Below are positions 1-5,338 of a DNA stretch of 8,686 nucleotides, piece by piece. The number at the start of each line of letters is the position of its first letter. Positions within the stretch are counted from its first letter, which is position 1. Source of the DNA: Micrococcales bacterium UBA3913 (GTDB taxonomy: Bacteria > Actinomycetota > Actinomycetes > Actinomycetales > Microbacteriaceae); NCBI GenBank assembly GCA_002391425.1, contig DGEZ01000016.1, positions 1 through 8,686 of the forward strand, written 5' to 3'. A program made the position numbers and the translations under genes. The notes beneath the pieces were generated by a model. That model was not told where the DNA came from, did not search any database, and was given only the letters and a program-made list of their open reading frames with translations.

Positions 1-552
1 ACCTTCCAGCGCATCTACGACGCGGAGTACCGCGAGCGTTTCGAAGCGAAGGGGCTGTTCTACGAGCACCGGCTCATCGACGACATGGTGGCGGTTGCGC
101 TGCGGTCGGACGGCGGCTACGTCTGGGCGGCGAAGAACTACGACGGGGATGTGGAGTCCGACCTTGTCGCGCAGGGCTTCGGCTCCCTCGGCCTCATGAC
201 GAGCATGCTGCTGACCCCGGACGGGCAGGTGGCGCTGTCTGAGGCGGCCCACGGCACCGTGACACGGTTCTACCGGCGCTGGATTACCGGCAAGCCGACC
301 TCGGTGAACCCCATTGCGTCGATCTTCGCCTGGACGCGTGCGCTGCAGCACCGCGCGAAGCTGGACGGAACCCCGGATGTGGCCGAGTTCGCGCAGACGA
401 TCGAAGACGTGATCATCGAGACGGTCGAGGCTGGGACGATGACGCGCGATCTGGCCCTGCTGATCGGCCCGGAGGAGCCGTGGCTGACCTTCGAGCAGTT
501 CCAGGACGTCATCACGACGAATGTGGCGAAAAAACTGACGGCCGGCGCCTGA
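1..552 (+). CDS. icd: NADP-dependent isocitrate dehydrogenase, C-terminal part (5' truncated by window edge)
   Basis: Oxidatively decarboxylates isocitrate to 2-oxoglutarate in the TCA cycle, making NADPH; cytoplasmic. The reading frame is open from base 1 and ends at TGA 550-552, giving 183 residues of a protein usually about 400 long, so the N-terminal half lies upstream. Family hallmarks visible are KNYDGDVESD (metal/substrate-binding Asp region), GSLGLMTS, the cofactor-binding segment EAAHGTVTRFYR, and NPIASIFAWTR. These match the homodimeric, eukaryote-like NADP-IDH class, not the monomeric class of about 740 residues. An ATG at position 85 is in frame but internal: the sequence before it (FQRIYDAEYRERFEAKGLFYEHR is the run-in, conserved in the family) is clearly coding. 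A strong intrinsic terminator follows directly, so it is probably transcribed separately from the amino-sugar genes downstream, to which it has no clear functional tie. Confidence 0.96.
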   Translation, partial: TFQRIYDAEYRERFEAKGLFYEHRLIDDMVAVALRSDGGYVWAAKNYDGDVESDLVAQGFGSLGLMTSMLLTPDGQVALSEAAHGTVTRFYRRWITGKPTSVNPIASIFAWTRALQHRAKLDGTPDVAEFAQTIEDVIIETVEAGTMTRDLALLIGPEEPWLTFEQFQDVITTNVAKKLTAGA

Positions 553-566
553 GCGCCGGGGCGTTG

Positions 567-598
567 AGGGGCGGAAGCGGGGGCTTCCGCCCCTTTTT
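567..598 (+). terminator. Intrinsic terminator of icd
   Basis: The arm at 568-578 (GGGGCGGAAGC) pairs perfectly with 583-593 (GCTTCCGCCCC) round a four-base G loop. A further A567-T594 pair closes the base and a run of five T (594-598) follows. It starts 15 bases after the icd stop codon, the classic layout of a Rho-independent terminator. Confidence 0.92.
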
Positions 599-631
599 CA
601 AGGGGTGGGGGAAGTTTTCTTTCCGAACTGT

Positions 632-669
632 GGGGTGTTCCGTTCCGAACGGGGTGTTCCGTTCCGAAC
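632..669. repeat. Two perfect 19-bp tandem repeats ending in the palindrome GTTCCGAAC
   Basis: GGGGTGTTCCGTTCCGAAC occurs at 632-650 and again immediately at 651-669 without a mismatch. Each unit ends in GTTCCGAAC, an odd palindrome (GTTC-C-GAAC). A degenerate third core, TTTCCGAAC, lies upstream at 620-628, so three cores sit at spacings of 22 and 19 bases. The near two-helical-turn spacing would put bound dimers on roughly the same DNA face, which suggests an operator array. That reading is inference; a chance duplication is possible. Confidence 0.75.
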
Positions 670-732
670 TGCAGGATGTGGGCGGGGCCGTGTCACATAG
701 GGGGATGGGTGCCTCGAGTTCCTGCAGTTCGG
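664..732. repeat. 13-bp perfect inverted repeat
   Basis: CCGAACTGCAGGA at 664-676 is matched by its exact reverse complement TCCTGCAGTTCGG at 720-732, with 43 bases between. The left arm overlaps the end of the second 19-bp tandem unit. The octamer CCGAACTG also occurs at 623-630, so three copies exist, the last inverted. No T-run follows, so it is not a simple terminator. Possible roles are a protein-binding pair, a DNA loop, or a remnant mobile-element end; none is proven. Confidence 0.6.
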
Positions 733-798
733 TGGGGAACTCCCGTGAAAGTCACCACCCTACCTCTCCAGTGGTTTCGAAACACGCCGGACACATAA

Positions 799-828
799 TT
801 GTTCACTTTATTAACTTATTGTTACAAT
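799..828 (+). promoter_or_regulatory. Predicted sigma70-type promoter of the ROK regulator
   Basis: In a locally AT-rich stretch, TTGTTC (799-804) and TACAAT (823-828) are separated by 18 bases, giving a good -10 and a partial -35. The -10 lies inside the odd palindrome ATTGTTACAAT (818-828), which could itself be a binding site. Transcription would start near 835, leaving a leader of about 50 bases before the GTG at 888. Prediction from consensus only. Confidence 0.5.
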
Positions 829-864
829 GAGCGCGCGATAGCCCCTCCCGCTTGATTTTCAATT

Positions 865-883
865 GTTAGTAAGGTGGACTAAC
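865..883. promoter_or_regulatory. Operator-like palindrome covering the ROK regulator's ribosome binding site
   Basis: GTTAGT (865-870) and ACTAAC (878-883) are exact reverse complements separated by seven bases, a 19-bp dyad of the size typically bound by a dimeric ROK repressor. The spacer is the Shine-Dalgarno sequence AAGGTGG (871-877), which sits 10 bases before the GTG start. The position, just upstream of the regulator's own start, suggests autoregulation. In RNA the same bases could form a short hairpin with the ribosome binding site in its loop. No second copy is visible before the importer genes. Confidence 0.5.
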
Positions 884-887
884 GATT

Positions 888-2057
888 GTGAGCACCGATG
901 TCACCGTTGCACAGTCAGCTCCGGGGCCCCGTACCGGGCGCCGCCGGCTGGTCAAGGTGCTGCCCGAGGACGCCCGACGTCACAACAAGTCCCTCGTGCT
1001 CCAGGCACTCTTCCCTGAGGCGGAACTGTCTCGCGCTGACATCGCCCGAATGACAGGGCTCACCCGCGTCACGGTCTCCGATCTTGTCGGTGAACTCGCC
1101 GAGGAAGGCCTGGTCCGTGAACTTGGTCAGAAGGAATCCAAGCGGCCCGGGAAACCCGGGACGCTCCTGTCTATCAACCCGTACGCGCGAGTGCTCGTCG
1201 CACTCGACCTGTCGGACTCCGAAACCCTGAACGGGGCACTCGTCGATCTCTCCGGGCGCGTCCTGTCGCGCGACGCGGTAACCATCGGCGGCGCGGTCGG
1301 AGAAACCGCGGTCACCGCCACCATCGAGTTGGCTCAGAAGCTCGTCGCCGTAGCAGACCGGCCCGTGCTCGGCGTCGGAATCGGAACACCCGGCATGGTG
1401 GATGCGGACGGGGTCGTGCTCCACGCCCCGAACAGGTCCTGGGAGTCGGTTCCGCTGCGAGAACGCGTCGCCGAGGCGCTCGAACTGCCCGTGCTTGTGA
1501 GCAACGACGCCGACGCGGCGGCACGCGCCGAACACTCCTACGGGGGACGCGCGGAGACGGTCCTCGTCGTGCACGTCGCGCTCGGCGTCGGGGCTGGACT
1601 CTTCATCAACGGCAAGCTCGTGCATGGACACCGGTCCGCCGCGGGCGAGATCGGCCACGTGTCCATTCAAGACGACGGGGTGCTATGCGCCTGCGGCAAG
1701 CGGGGTTGCTTGGAGACGTTCACCTCGGTACCCGCTCTGCGCGCTCAGCTCGACGAGCTGACGGGGGAGCCCACCGACCTCAGCCAGCGCGCCGCGATTC
1801 TTTCCGGGGCTGGCGAGAAGCTGTCTCGCGTCGTGGCCCCTCTGGTGGCAGCAATCGACTTCGACGAGATCGTGCTCAGCGGTCCGCTCGACCTGCTTGG
1901 CGGAGACCTTGTGGACTCCGTTCGGGAGAATGTGCGCATGCGCACGCGTTCGGCGTTTCGGAACGACGTGCCTGTGCGGACAACCGACCTTGGCGAGGAC
2001 ACCGTCCTCCTGGGGGCGGCGGCAATGGTCCTCTCGGGCCAACTGGGGGTGTCCTAG
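888..2057 (+). CDS. ROK-family transcriptional repressor of the amino-sugar operon
   Basis: A 389-residue ROK regulator, about the usual length. An N-terminal winged helix-turn-helix (about residues 33-97; LSRADIARMTGLTRVTVSDL at 47-66) binds DNA. A ROK sugar-binding domain (about 100-385) follows, with GVGIGTPG, SNDADAAA (N206-D207), the sugar-contacting EIGH (E254-H257) and the zinc-type motif CACGKRGCLE (C267, C269, C274). The kinase phosphate loop DxGGT is replaced by DLSDSE at 107-112, so it should sense sugar without phosphorylating it. The GTG start is supported by AAGGTGG ten bases upstream. Being promoter-proximal to the importer genes, it probably represses them and itself, with GlcNAc, chitobiose or a phosphorylated product as likely inducer (inference). 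In Streptomyces the comparable genes are controlled by the unrelated GntR-type DasR. Confidence 0.9.
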   Translation: MSTDVTVAQSAPGPRTGRRRLVKVLPEDARRHNKSLVLQALFPEAELSRADIARMTGLTRVTVSDLVGELAEEGLVRELGQKESKRPGKPGTLLSINPYARVLVALDLSDSETLNGALVDLSGRVLSRDAVTIGGAVGETAVTATIELAQKLVAVADRPVLGVGIGTPGMVDADGVVLHAPNRSWESVPLRERVAEALELPVLVSNDADAAARAEHSYGGRAETVLVVHVALGVGAGLFINGKLVHGHRSAAGEIGHVSIQDDGVLCACGKRGCLETFTSVPALRAQLDELTGEPTDLSQRAAILSGAGEKLSRVVAPLVAAIDFDEIVLSGPLDLLGGDLVDSVRENVRMRTRSAFRNDVPVRTTDLGEDTVLLGAAAMVLSGQLGVS

Positions 2058-2081
2058 AACTGCGATCCAGGAACACCCCCA
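2044..2081 (+). repeat. Imperfect hairpin at the ROK regulator stop codon
   Basis: TGGGGGTGT (2044-2052) pairs with ACACCCCCA (2073-2081). After a bulged A2072 the pairing continues as CCT (2053-2055) with AGG (2069-2071), leaving a 13-base loop. This makes a 12-bp stem spanning the TAG stop (2055-2057). No T-run follows, so it is at best a weak or factor-dependent terminator, or a structure reducing read-through from regulator to importer. Confidence 0.5.
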
Positions 2082-2098
2082 ATAGCACCAACTGAAGG

Positions 2099-2126
2099 TT
2101 GACATTCAGCTCGTCAATCACATGAA
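2099..2126 (+). promoter_or_regulatory. Possible promoter and operator region of the importer operon
   Basis: A consensus -35 box TTGACA lies at 2099-2104; the best -10 at 16 bases spacing is CATGAA (2121-2126), which is poor. Two short dyads overlap it: CTGAA (2092-2096) with TTCAG (2105-2109), and TTGAC (2099-2103) with GTCAA (2113-2117), the latter spanning 19 bp. These would suit a repressor that blocks the -35. They do not match the GTTAGT-N7-ACTAAC dyad before the regulator gene, so the same protein binding both is not shown. Confidence 0.35.
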
Positions 2127-2134
2127 AGAACTGA

Positions 2135-2142
2135 AAGGAAGG
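2135..2142 (+). promoter_or_regulatory. Ribosome binding site that fixes the start of the binding-protein gene
   Basis: AAGGAAGG stands nine bases before the ATG at 2152. An upstream in-frame ATG at 2122 has no such element and would put ten extra residues, including charged ones, in front of an otherwise standard lipoprotein signal. The start at 2152 is therefore preferred. Confidence 0.75.
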
Positions 2143-2151
2143 CACCCTGAC

Positions 2152-3456
2152 ATGAAGAAAAGGATGCTCTCTGCCGGAGCCATTGTACTGGCCTCGGCTT
2201 TGGCATTGACAGGCTGCTCCAGCGGAAGCAGCGAGTCGTCATCCCCCGTATCCGAAGACGCCAGCGGCCAGGACATTACCCTCTGGCTCGCCGGCTCGGA
2301 CACCCCGGATGAACTGCGTCAATACCTCATCGACACCTATGCGGAGACCACAGGCGGCACCCTCACCATTGAGGAGCAGGCGTGGGGCGACCTGATCTCC
2401 AACCTGACCACAGCGCTGCCAGACTCGGCCAACACCCCGGATGTTGTCGAGATCGGGAACACCCAGTCTGCCACCTTCACCACGGCAGGCGCATTCCTCG
2501 ACATCAGCGACATGGTCGAGGAGCTTGGCGGGGATGACCTGCTGCAGGGCTTCCTCGAGGCAGGCAGTGTCGGCGACACCACCTATGCGGTGCCGTACTA
2601 CGCAGGTTCTCGCGTCGTGTTCTACCGCAAGGACATCTGGGAGGCCGCCGGTCTGACCGTCCCGAGCACCCTCGAAGAGTTCAACGAGGATGTCAAGACG
2701 CTCAAGAGCAGCGACCAGGCTGGTCTGTGGATCGGTGGATCTGATTGGCGCAACGCGATCTCCTGGATCTTCGCCAACGGCGGGGAGCTCGCTACCTACG
2801 ACGGCAGCACCTGGACATCCACGTTCTCCGACGCGAACACGATCACGGGGCTCGAGCAGTTCCAGGACCTGTTCCAGAACGCCTCCACCGCATCCACCAC
2901 GGATACCGATGCCGAGACGTACCTGAAGCTCAACGACGCCACCGACACCGGGACGCCCGATGCCGCAACCGCGCTCGCGCCGAGCTGGGCGTACTGGTCT
3001 ATCGGCGACCCGGTCACCCTGGAGGACGGGACCGAGGGCGTTGAGTGGAATGACGACAAGTGGGGCGTGTTCGCCCTCCCCGGTGTGGATGGCGGCGTCG
3101 CCCCCGTCTTCGCCGGTGGCTCCAACATCGCGATCTCGGCGGCCAGCACGAAGCAGGCCGGTGCGAAGGAACTCCTGAAGATCATCTTCTCCGAGGAGTA
3201 CCAGACGATGCTCGCCGAGAACGGGCTGCTGCCGGGTAACACCAGCTACAACAGCGCTGTTCCGGAGTCGGTGTACAGCGAGGCGGCCGTCACGGCTGCC
3301 GAGAACGCCAAGCTCACCCCGGCTGCCCCGGGTTGGGCTGCGCTGGAGGAGTCCGGCCTGCTGGAGGAGTTCTTCAGCAAGGTTGCGGACGGCGGAGACA
3401 TCGAGGCACTCGCTGCCGAGTACGATCCGCAGTTCACGGAATACCTCAACCAGTAG
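2152..3456 (+). CDS. Sugar ABC transporter substrate-binding lipoprotein (DasA/NgcE-like)
   Basis: A family 1 extracellular solute-binding protein, 434 residues, which would capture a chitobiose- or GlcNAc-type sugar outside the membrane and deliver it to the permeases encoded next. The N-terminus is a lipoprotein signal: MKKR, a hydrophobic core, then ALTGC with the lipidated Cys at residue 22, followed by a Ser-rich linker. The conserved segment PDVVEIGNTQ (residues 96-105) is typical of actinobacterial sugar-binding proteins of this group. Trp/Tyr-rich stretches such as PYYAGSRVVFYRKDIWEAAG and SWAYWS fit a carbohydrate cleft. The mature protein is acidic, as usual for secreted proteins. 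Substrate is inferred from the enzymes downstream; the fold alone would also fit other oligosaccharides. A 15-bp hairpin follows the stop codon. Confidence 0.9.
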   Translation: MKKRMLSAGAIVLASALALTGCSSGSSESSSPVSEDASGQDITLWLAGSDTPDELRQYLIDTYAETTGGTLTIEEQAWGDLISNLTTALPDSANTPDVVEIGNTQSATFTTAGAFLDISDMVEELGGDDLLQGFLEAGSVGDTTYAVPYYAGSRVVFYRKDIWEAAGLTVPSTLEEFNEDVKTLKSSDQAGLWIGGSDWRNAISWIFANGGELATYDGSTWTSTFSDANTITGLEQFQDLFQNASTASTTDTDAETYLKLNDATDTGTPDAATALAPSWAYWSIGDPVTLEDGTEGVEWNDDKWGVFALPGVDGGVAPVFAGGSNIAISAASTKQAGAKELLKIIFSEEYQTMLAENGLLPGNTSYNSAVPESVYSEAAVTAAENAKLTPAAPGWAALEESGLLEEFFSKVADGGDIEALAAEYDPQFTEYLNQ

Positions 3457-3465
3457 GACAAAACT

Positions 3466-3520
3466 CCCCGGTGGCATCCCGCCCCGCACATAGGGATGCC
3501 ACCGGGGGCCTTCGGGCCCC
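3466..3520 (+). other. Long intercistronic hairpin plus overlapping UUCG hairpin
   Basis: CCCCGGTGGCATCCC (3466-3480) pairs perfectly over 15 bp with 3493-3507, round a 12-base loop. A second stem, GGGGCC (3505-3510) with GGCCCC (3515-3520), is closed by a TTCG tetraloop and shares bases 3505-3507 with the first, so the two cannot both form completely. No T-run follows. Between a binding-protein gene and its permease gene such a structure commonly protects the upstream message or partly stops transcription, giving more binding protein than permease. Confidence 0.75.
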
Positions 3521-3539
3521 AAGTTGTGAGCAGGAACAT

Positions 3540-4493
3540 ATGACAACAGCTGCGGCGACCGCACCGGTTCGCGCCCCCCAGAAACCCCGCAGGAGACGTG
3601 TCCACTGGCGCAAAAGAATCGCCCCGTGGATCCTCCTGGCGCCCTCGATCGCCATACTGATTATCGGGATGGGCTACCCCCTCATCTGGCAGCTGGTGAC
3701 CTCCTTCCAGGACTACGGCCTGGCCCAGCAATTCGGACAGCCCGCCGACTTCGTGGGCCTATCCAACTACATCGACTTTCTGACCACACCGACCACGCTG
3801 GGCGTCATCGGCCGGTCGCTGCTGTTCTGCCTCGTGACCGCCGTGGTCACCATCATCATCGGTTTGCTGCTGGCCGTGCTGTTATCGGCGGTGGGGTCTG
3901 TGGCTCGGATCACCCTGCAGATCGCGCTGCTGCTGGCGTGGGCAACGCCGGTGGCCGCATCCATGACCGTGTGGACCTGGCTGTTCGACCGGCGCAACGG
4001 CATGGTCAACTACCTGCTCAACAACGTTCTTCACCTCAACGTCGGATACCTCGACTGGCTCGCCGACCCGACCACCTTCTACATCGTGGCGATGGTGATC
4101 GTGGTGTGGATGTCCGTTCCGTTCGTCGCATTCTCGCTGTACGCGGGCCTCACCCAGGTCTCCGAGGAGGTGCTCGAGGCCGCCCAGCTGGATGGGGCCA
4201 GCGCCTTCCAGCGCCTGCGGTTCATCCTGCTGCCGATGGTCCGTCCCGTGCTGCGCCTCGTGCTGCTGCTCAACCTGATCTGGGATCTGCGCGTGTTCAC
4301 GCAGATCCGGATGCTCCAGGACTCCGGCGGCCAGACCACAGACTTCGACCTGTTGGGCACCTACATCTACCGGATCGGGACCGGGGCCCAGGCCTTCGGT
4401 ATGGCTGCGGCCGTCAGCGTGTTCGTGCTCGTGCTCACCCTGGTCGTGAGCGCACCCTATGTACGACTTCTGCTCAAGGAGGATGACGAATGA
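3540..4493 (+). CDS. ABC sugar transporter permease, MalF/DasB-like
   Basis: One of two membrane subunits of the importer, 317 residues. A short Arg-rich cytoplasmic N-terminus (RRRRVHWRKR) precedes a first membrane helix (about residues 28-52). Further helices lie at about 93-118, 125-148, 180-203, 232-250 and 286-310, six in all. The cytoplasmic EAA loop, which docks the ATPase, is EEVLEAAQLDGASAFQRLRF (residues 209-228) with the conserved Gly at 219. The preferred start is the ATG at 3540, with AGGA at 3532-3535 close upstream; the frame extends back to 3333 but that part overlaps the binding-protein gene and the hairpin. The stop overlaps the next gene by four bases (ATGA), implying translational coupling. 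No ATPase gene is present in the window. Confidence 0.92.
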   Translation: MTTAAATAPVRAPQKPRRRRVHWRKRIAPWILLAPSIAILIIGMGYPLIWQLVTSFQDYGLAQQFGQPADFVGLSNYIDFLTTPTTLGVIGRSLLFCLVTAVVTIIIGLLLAVLLSAVGSVARITLQIALLLAWATPVAASMTVWTWLFDRRNGMVNYLLNNVLHLNVGYLDWLADPTTFYIVAMVIVVWMSVPFVAFSLYAGLTQVSEEVLEAAQLDGASAFQRLRFILLPMVRPVLRLVLLLNLIWDLRVFTQIRMLQDSGGQTTDFDLLGTYIYRIGTGAQAFGMAAAVSVFVLVLTLVVSAPYVRLLLKEDDE

Positions 4494-5338
4494 CGACGAG
4501 ACGACGGGTTCGTCCCGGAAAGCTTCTGCTCGGTGCGCTCGCCATCGCGATCGCGATCGCGTGGGTGTTCCCCGTCTACTGGATGATCAACTCATCCTTC
4601 TTGGCGAACACGACGCTAATGTCAGCGACCCCGACCTGGATCCCCTTCGGCGGCAGCCTCAAGAACTACGCGAACGCGCTCGCCGACGGGTCCTTCTTCC
4701 GCGCGCTGAGCGTGAGCCTGGTCGTCACCCTCATCGCGGTCGCGGCCTGCCTGGTGTTCGCTTTTCTCGCCTCGGTCGCGATCTCACGGTTCCGGTTCCG
4801 GGGTCGCAAAGGCTTCATCCTCGCGATCCTCGCCATCCAGATGCTGCCAGCCGAGGGCCTGTTCATCGCGCAGTACAAGATGATGTCCACCTTTGGCCTG
4901 GTGAACAACATCCTCGGCGTGAGCATCCTGTACATCGCCTTGATCGTGCCGTTCACGGTGTGGATGCTGCGCGGATTCGTCGCCGGGGTGCCGGTCGAGT
5001 TGGAAGAGGCGGCGATGGTAGATGGGCTCAGCCGCACCCAGGCGTTCCTGCGGATCACGTTCCCGTTGCTGGCGCCGGGACTCGTCGCCAGCGGGGTGTA
5101 CGCCTTCCTGCAGTGTTGGAACGAGTTCACGATCGCGCTCGTGCTGCTCACCAGCGATTCGAAGCACACCCTGCCGCTGTGGCTGCGCTCGTTCTTGCAG
5201 CAGTCCACGACGCGCGCCATTGACTGGGGCGAGGTCATGGCCGCATCCACCCTGGTCGCCATCCCGGTGATCATCTTCTTCGTCCTCGTCCAGGGCAAGA
5301 TGACCTCTGGCCTCGTCTCGGGAGCGGTGAAGGGCTGA
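4490..5338 (+). CDS. ABC sugar transporter permease, MalG/DasC-like
   Basis: Second membrane subunit, 282 residues. AAGGAGG at 4476-4482, seven bases before the ATG, is an almost ideal ribosome binding site and lies inside the end of the preceding permease gene, with which it overlaps at ATGA. Six membrane helices are visible: about residues 11-35, 71-97, 107-127, 138-160, 190-218 and 247-268. The EAA loop is VELEEAAMVDGLSRTQAFLR (residues 169-188), with Gly179 in the conserved place; it contacts the nucleotide-binding subunit. The first helix is encoded by a triple ATCGCG repeat giving Ile-Ala-Ile-Ala. The gene ends in TGATG, sharing one base with the GH3 gene start, so importer and hydrolase are very likely co-translated. 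Confidence 0.93.
   Translation: MTTRRRVRPGKLLLGALAIAIAIAWVFPVYWMINSSFLANTTLMSATPTWIPFGGSLKNYANALADGSFFRALSVSLVVTLIAVAACLVFAFLASVAISRFRFRGRKGFILAILAIQMLPAEGLFIAQYKMMSTFGLVNNILGVSILYIALIVPFTVWMLRGFVAGVPVELEEAAMVDGLSRTQAFLRITFPLLAPGLVASGVYAFLQCWNEFTIALVLLTSDSKHTLPLWLRSFLQQSTTRAIDWGEVMAASTLVAIPVIIFFVLVQGKMTSGLVSGAVKG

Larger units (their letters stand above)
599..798. other. Non-coding spacer between icd and the ROK regulator (upstream part)
   Basis: No convincing gene lies between the icd terminator and the regulator's promoter. An open frame at 480-830 starts inside icd, has no ribosome binding site and no recognisable protein character. The stretch contains a 19-bp tandem repeat (632-669), a leading partial copy (620-628), and a 13-bp inverted repeat (664-676 / 720-732). 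I see no tRNA, CRISPR or transposase remnant. Its first half is G-rich on this strand, and it turns AT-rich from about 790, where the promoter begins. Confidence 0.7.

Noticed and set aside
600..740. CRISPR array
   Set aside because: The repeats are directly adjacent without spacers of regular size, only two are perfect, and no cas gene is near.
480..830. 116-residue open frame on the + strand spanning the icd end and spacer
   Set aside because: It starts inside icd in another frame, crosses the strong icd terminator and the repeat block, has no ribosome binding site, and its product has no recognisable domain or regular composition.
2085..2120. DasR-type dre operator
   Set aside because: I could not see a sequence resembling the ACTGGTCTAGACCAGT-type consensus in this leader or in the spacer before the regulator.
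2122..2151. Earlier ATG for the binding-protein gene
   Set aside because: It lacks a ribosome binding site and would put a charged extension before a standard lipoprotein signal; the ATG at 2152 has AAGGAAGG at good spacing.
2239..3564. 441-residue antisense open frame
   Set aside because: It mirrors the lipoprotein gene, which has a clear signal peptide and family motifs. The antisense product is Arg/Gly-rich shadow sequence.
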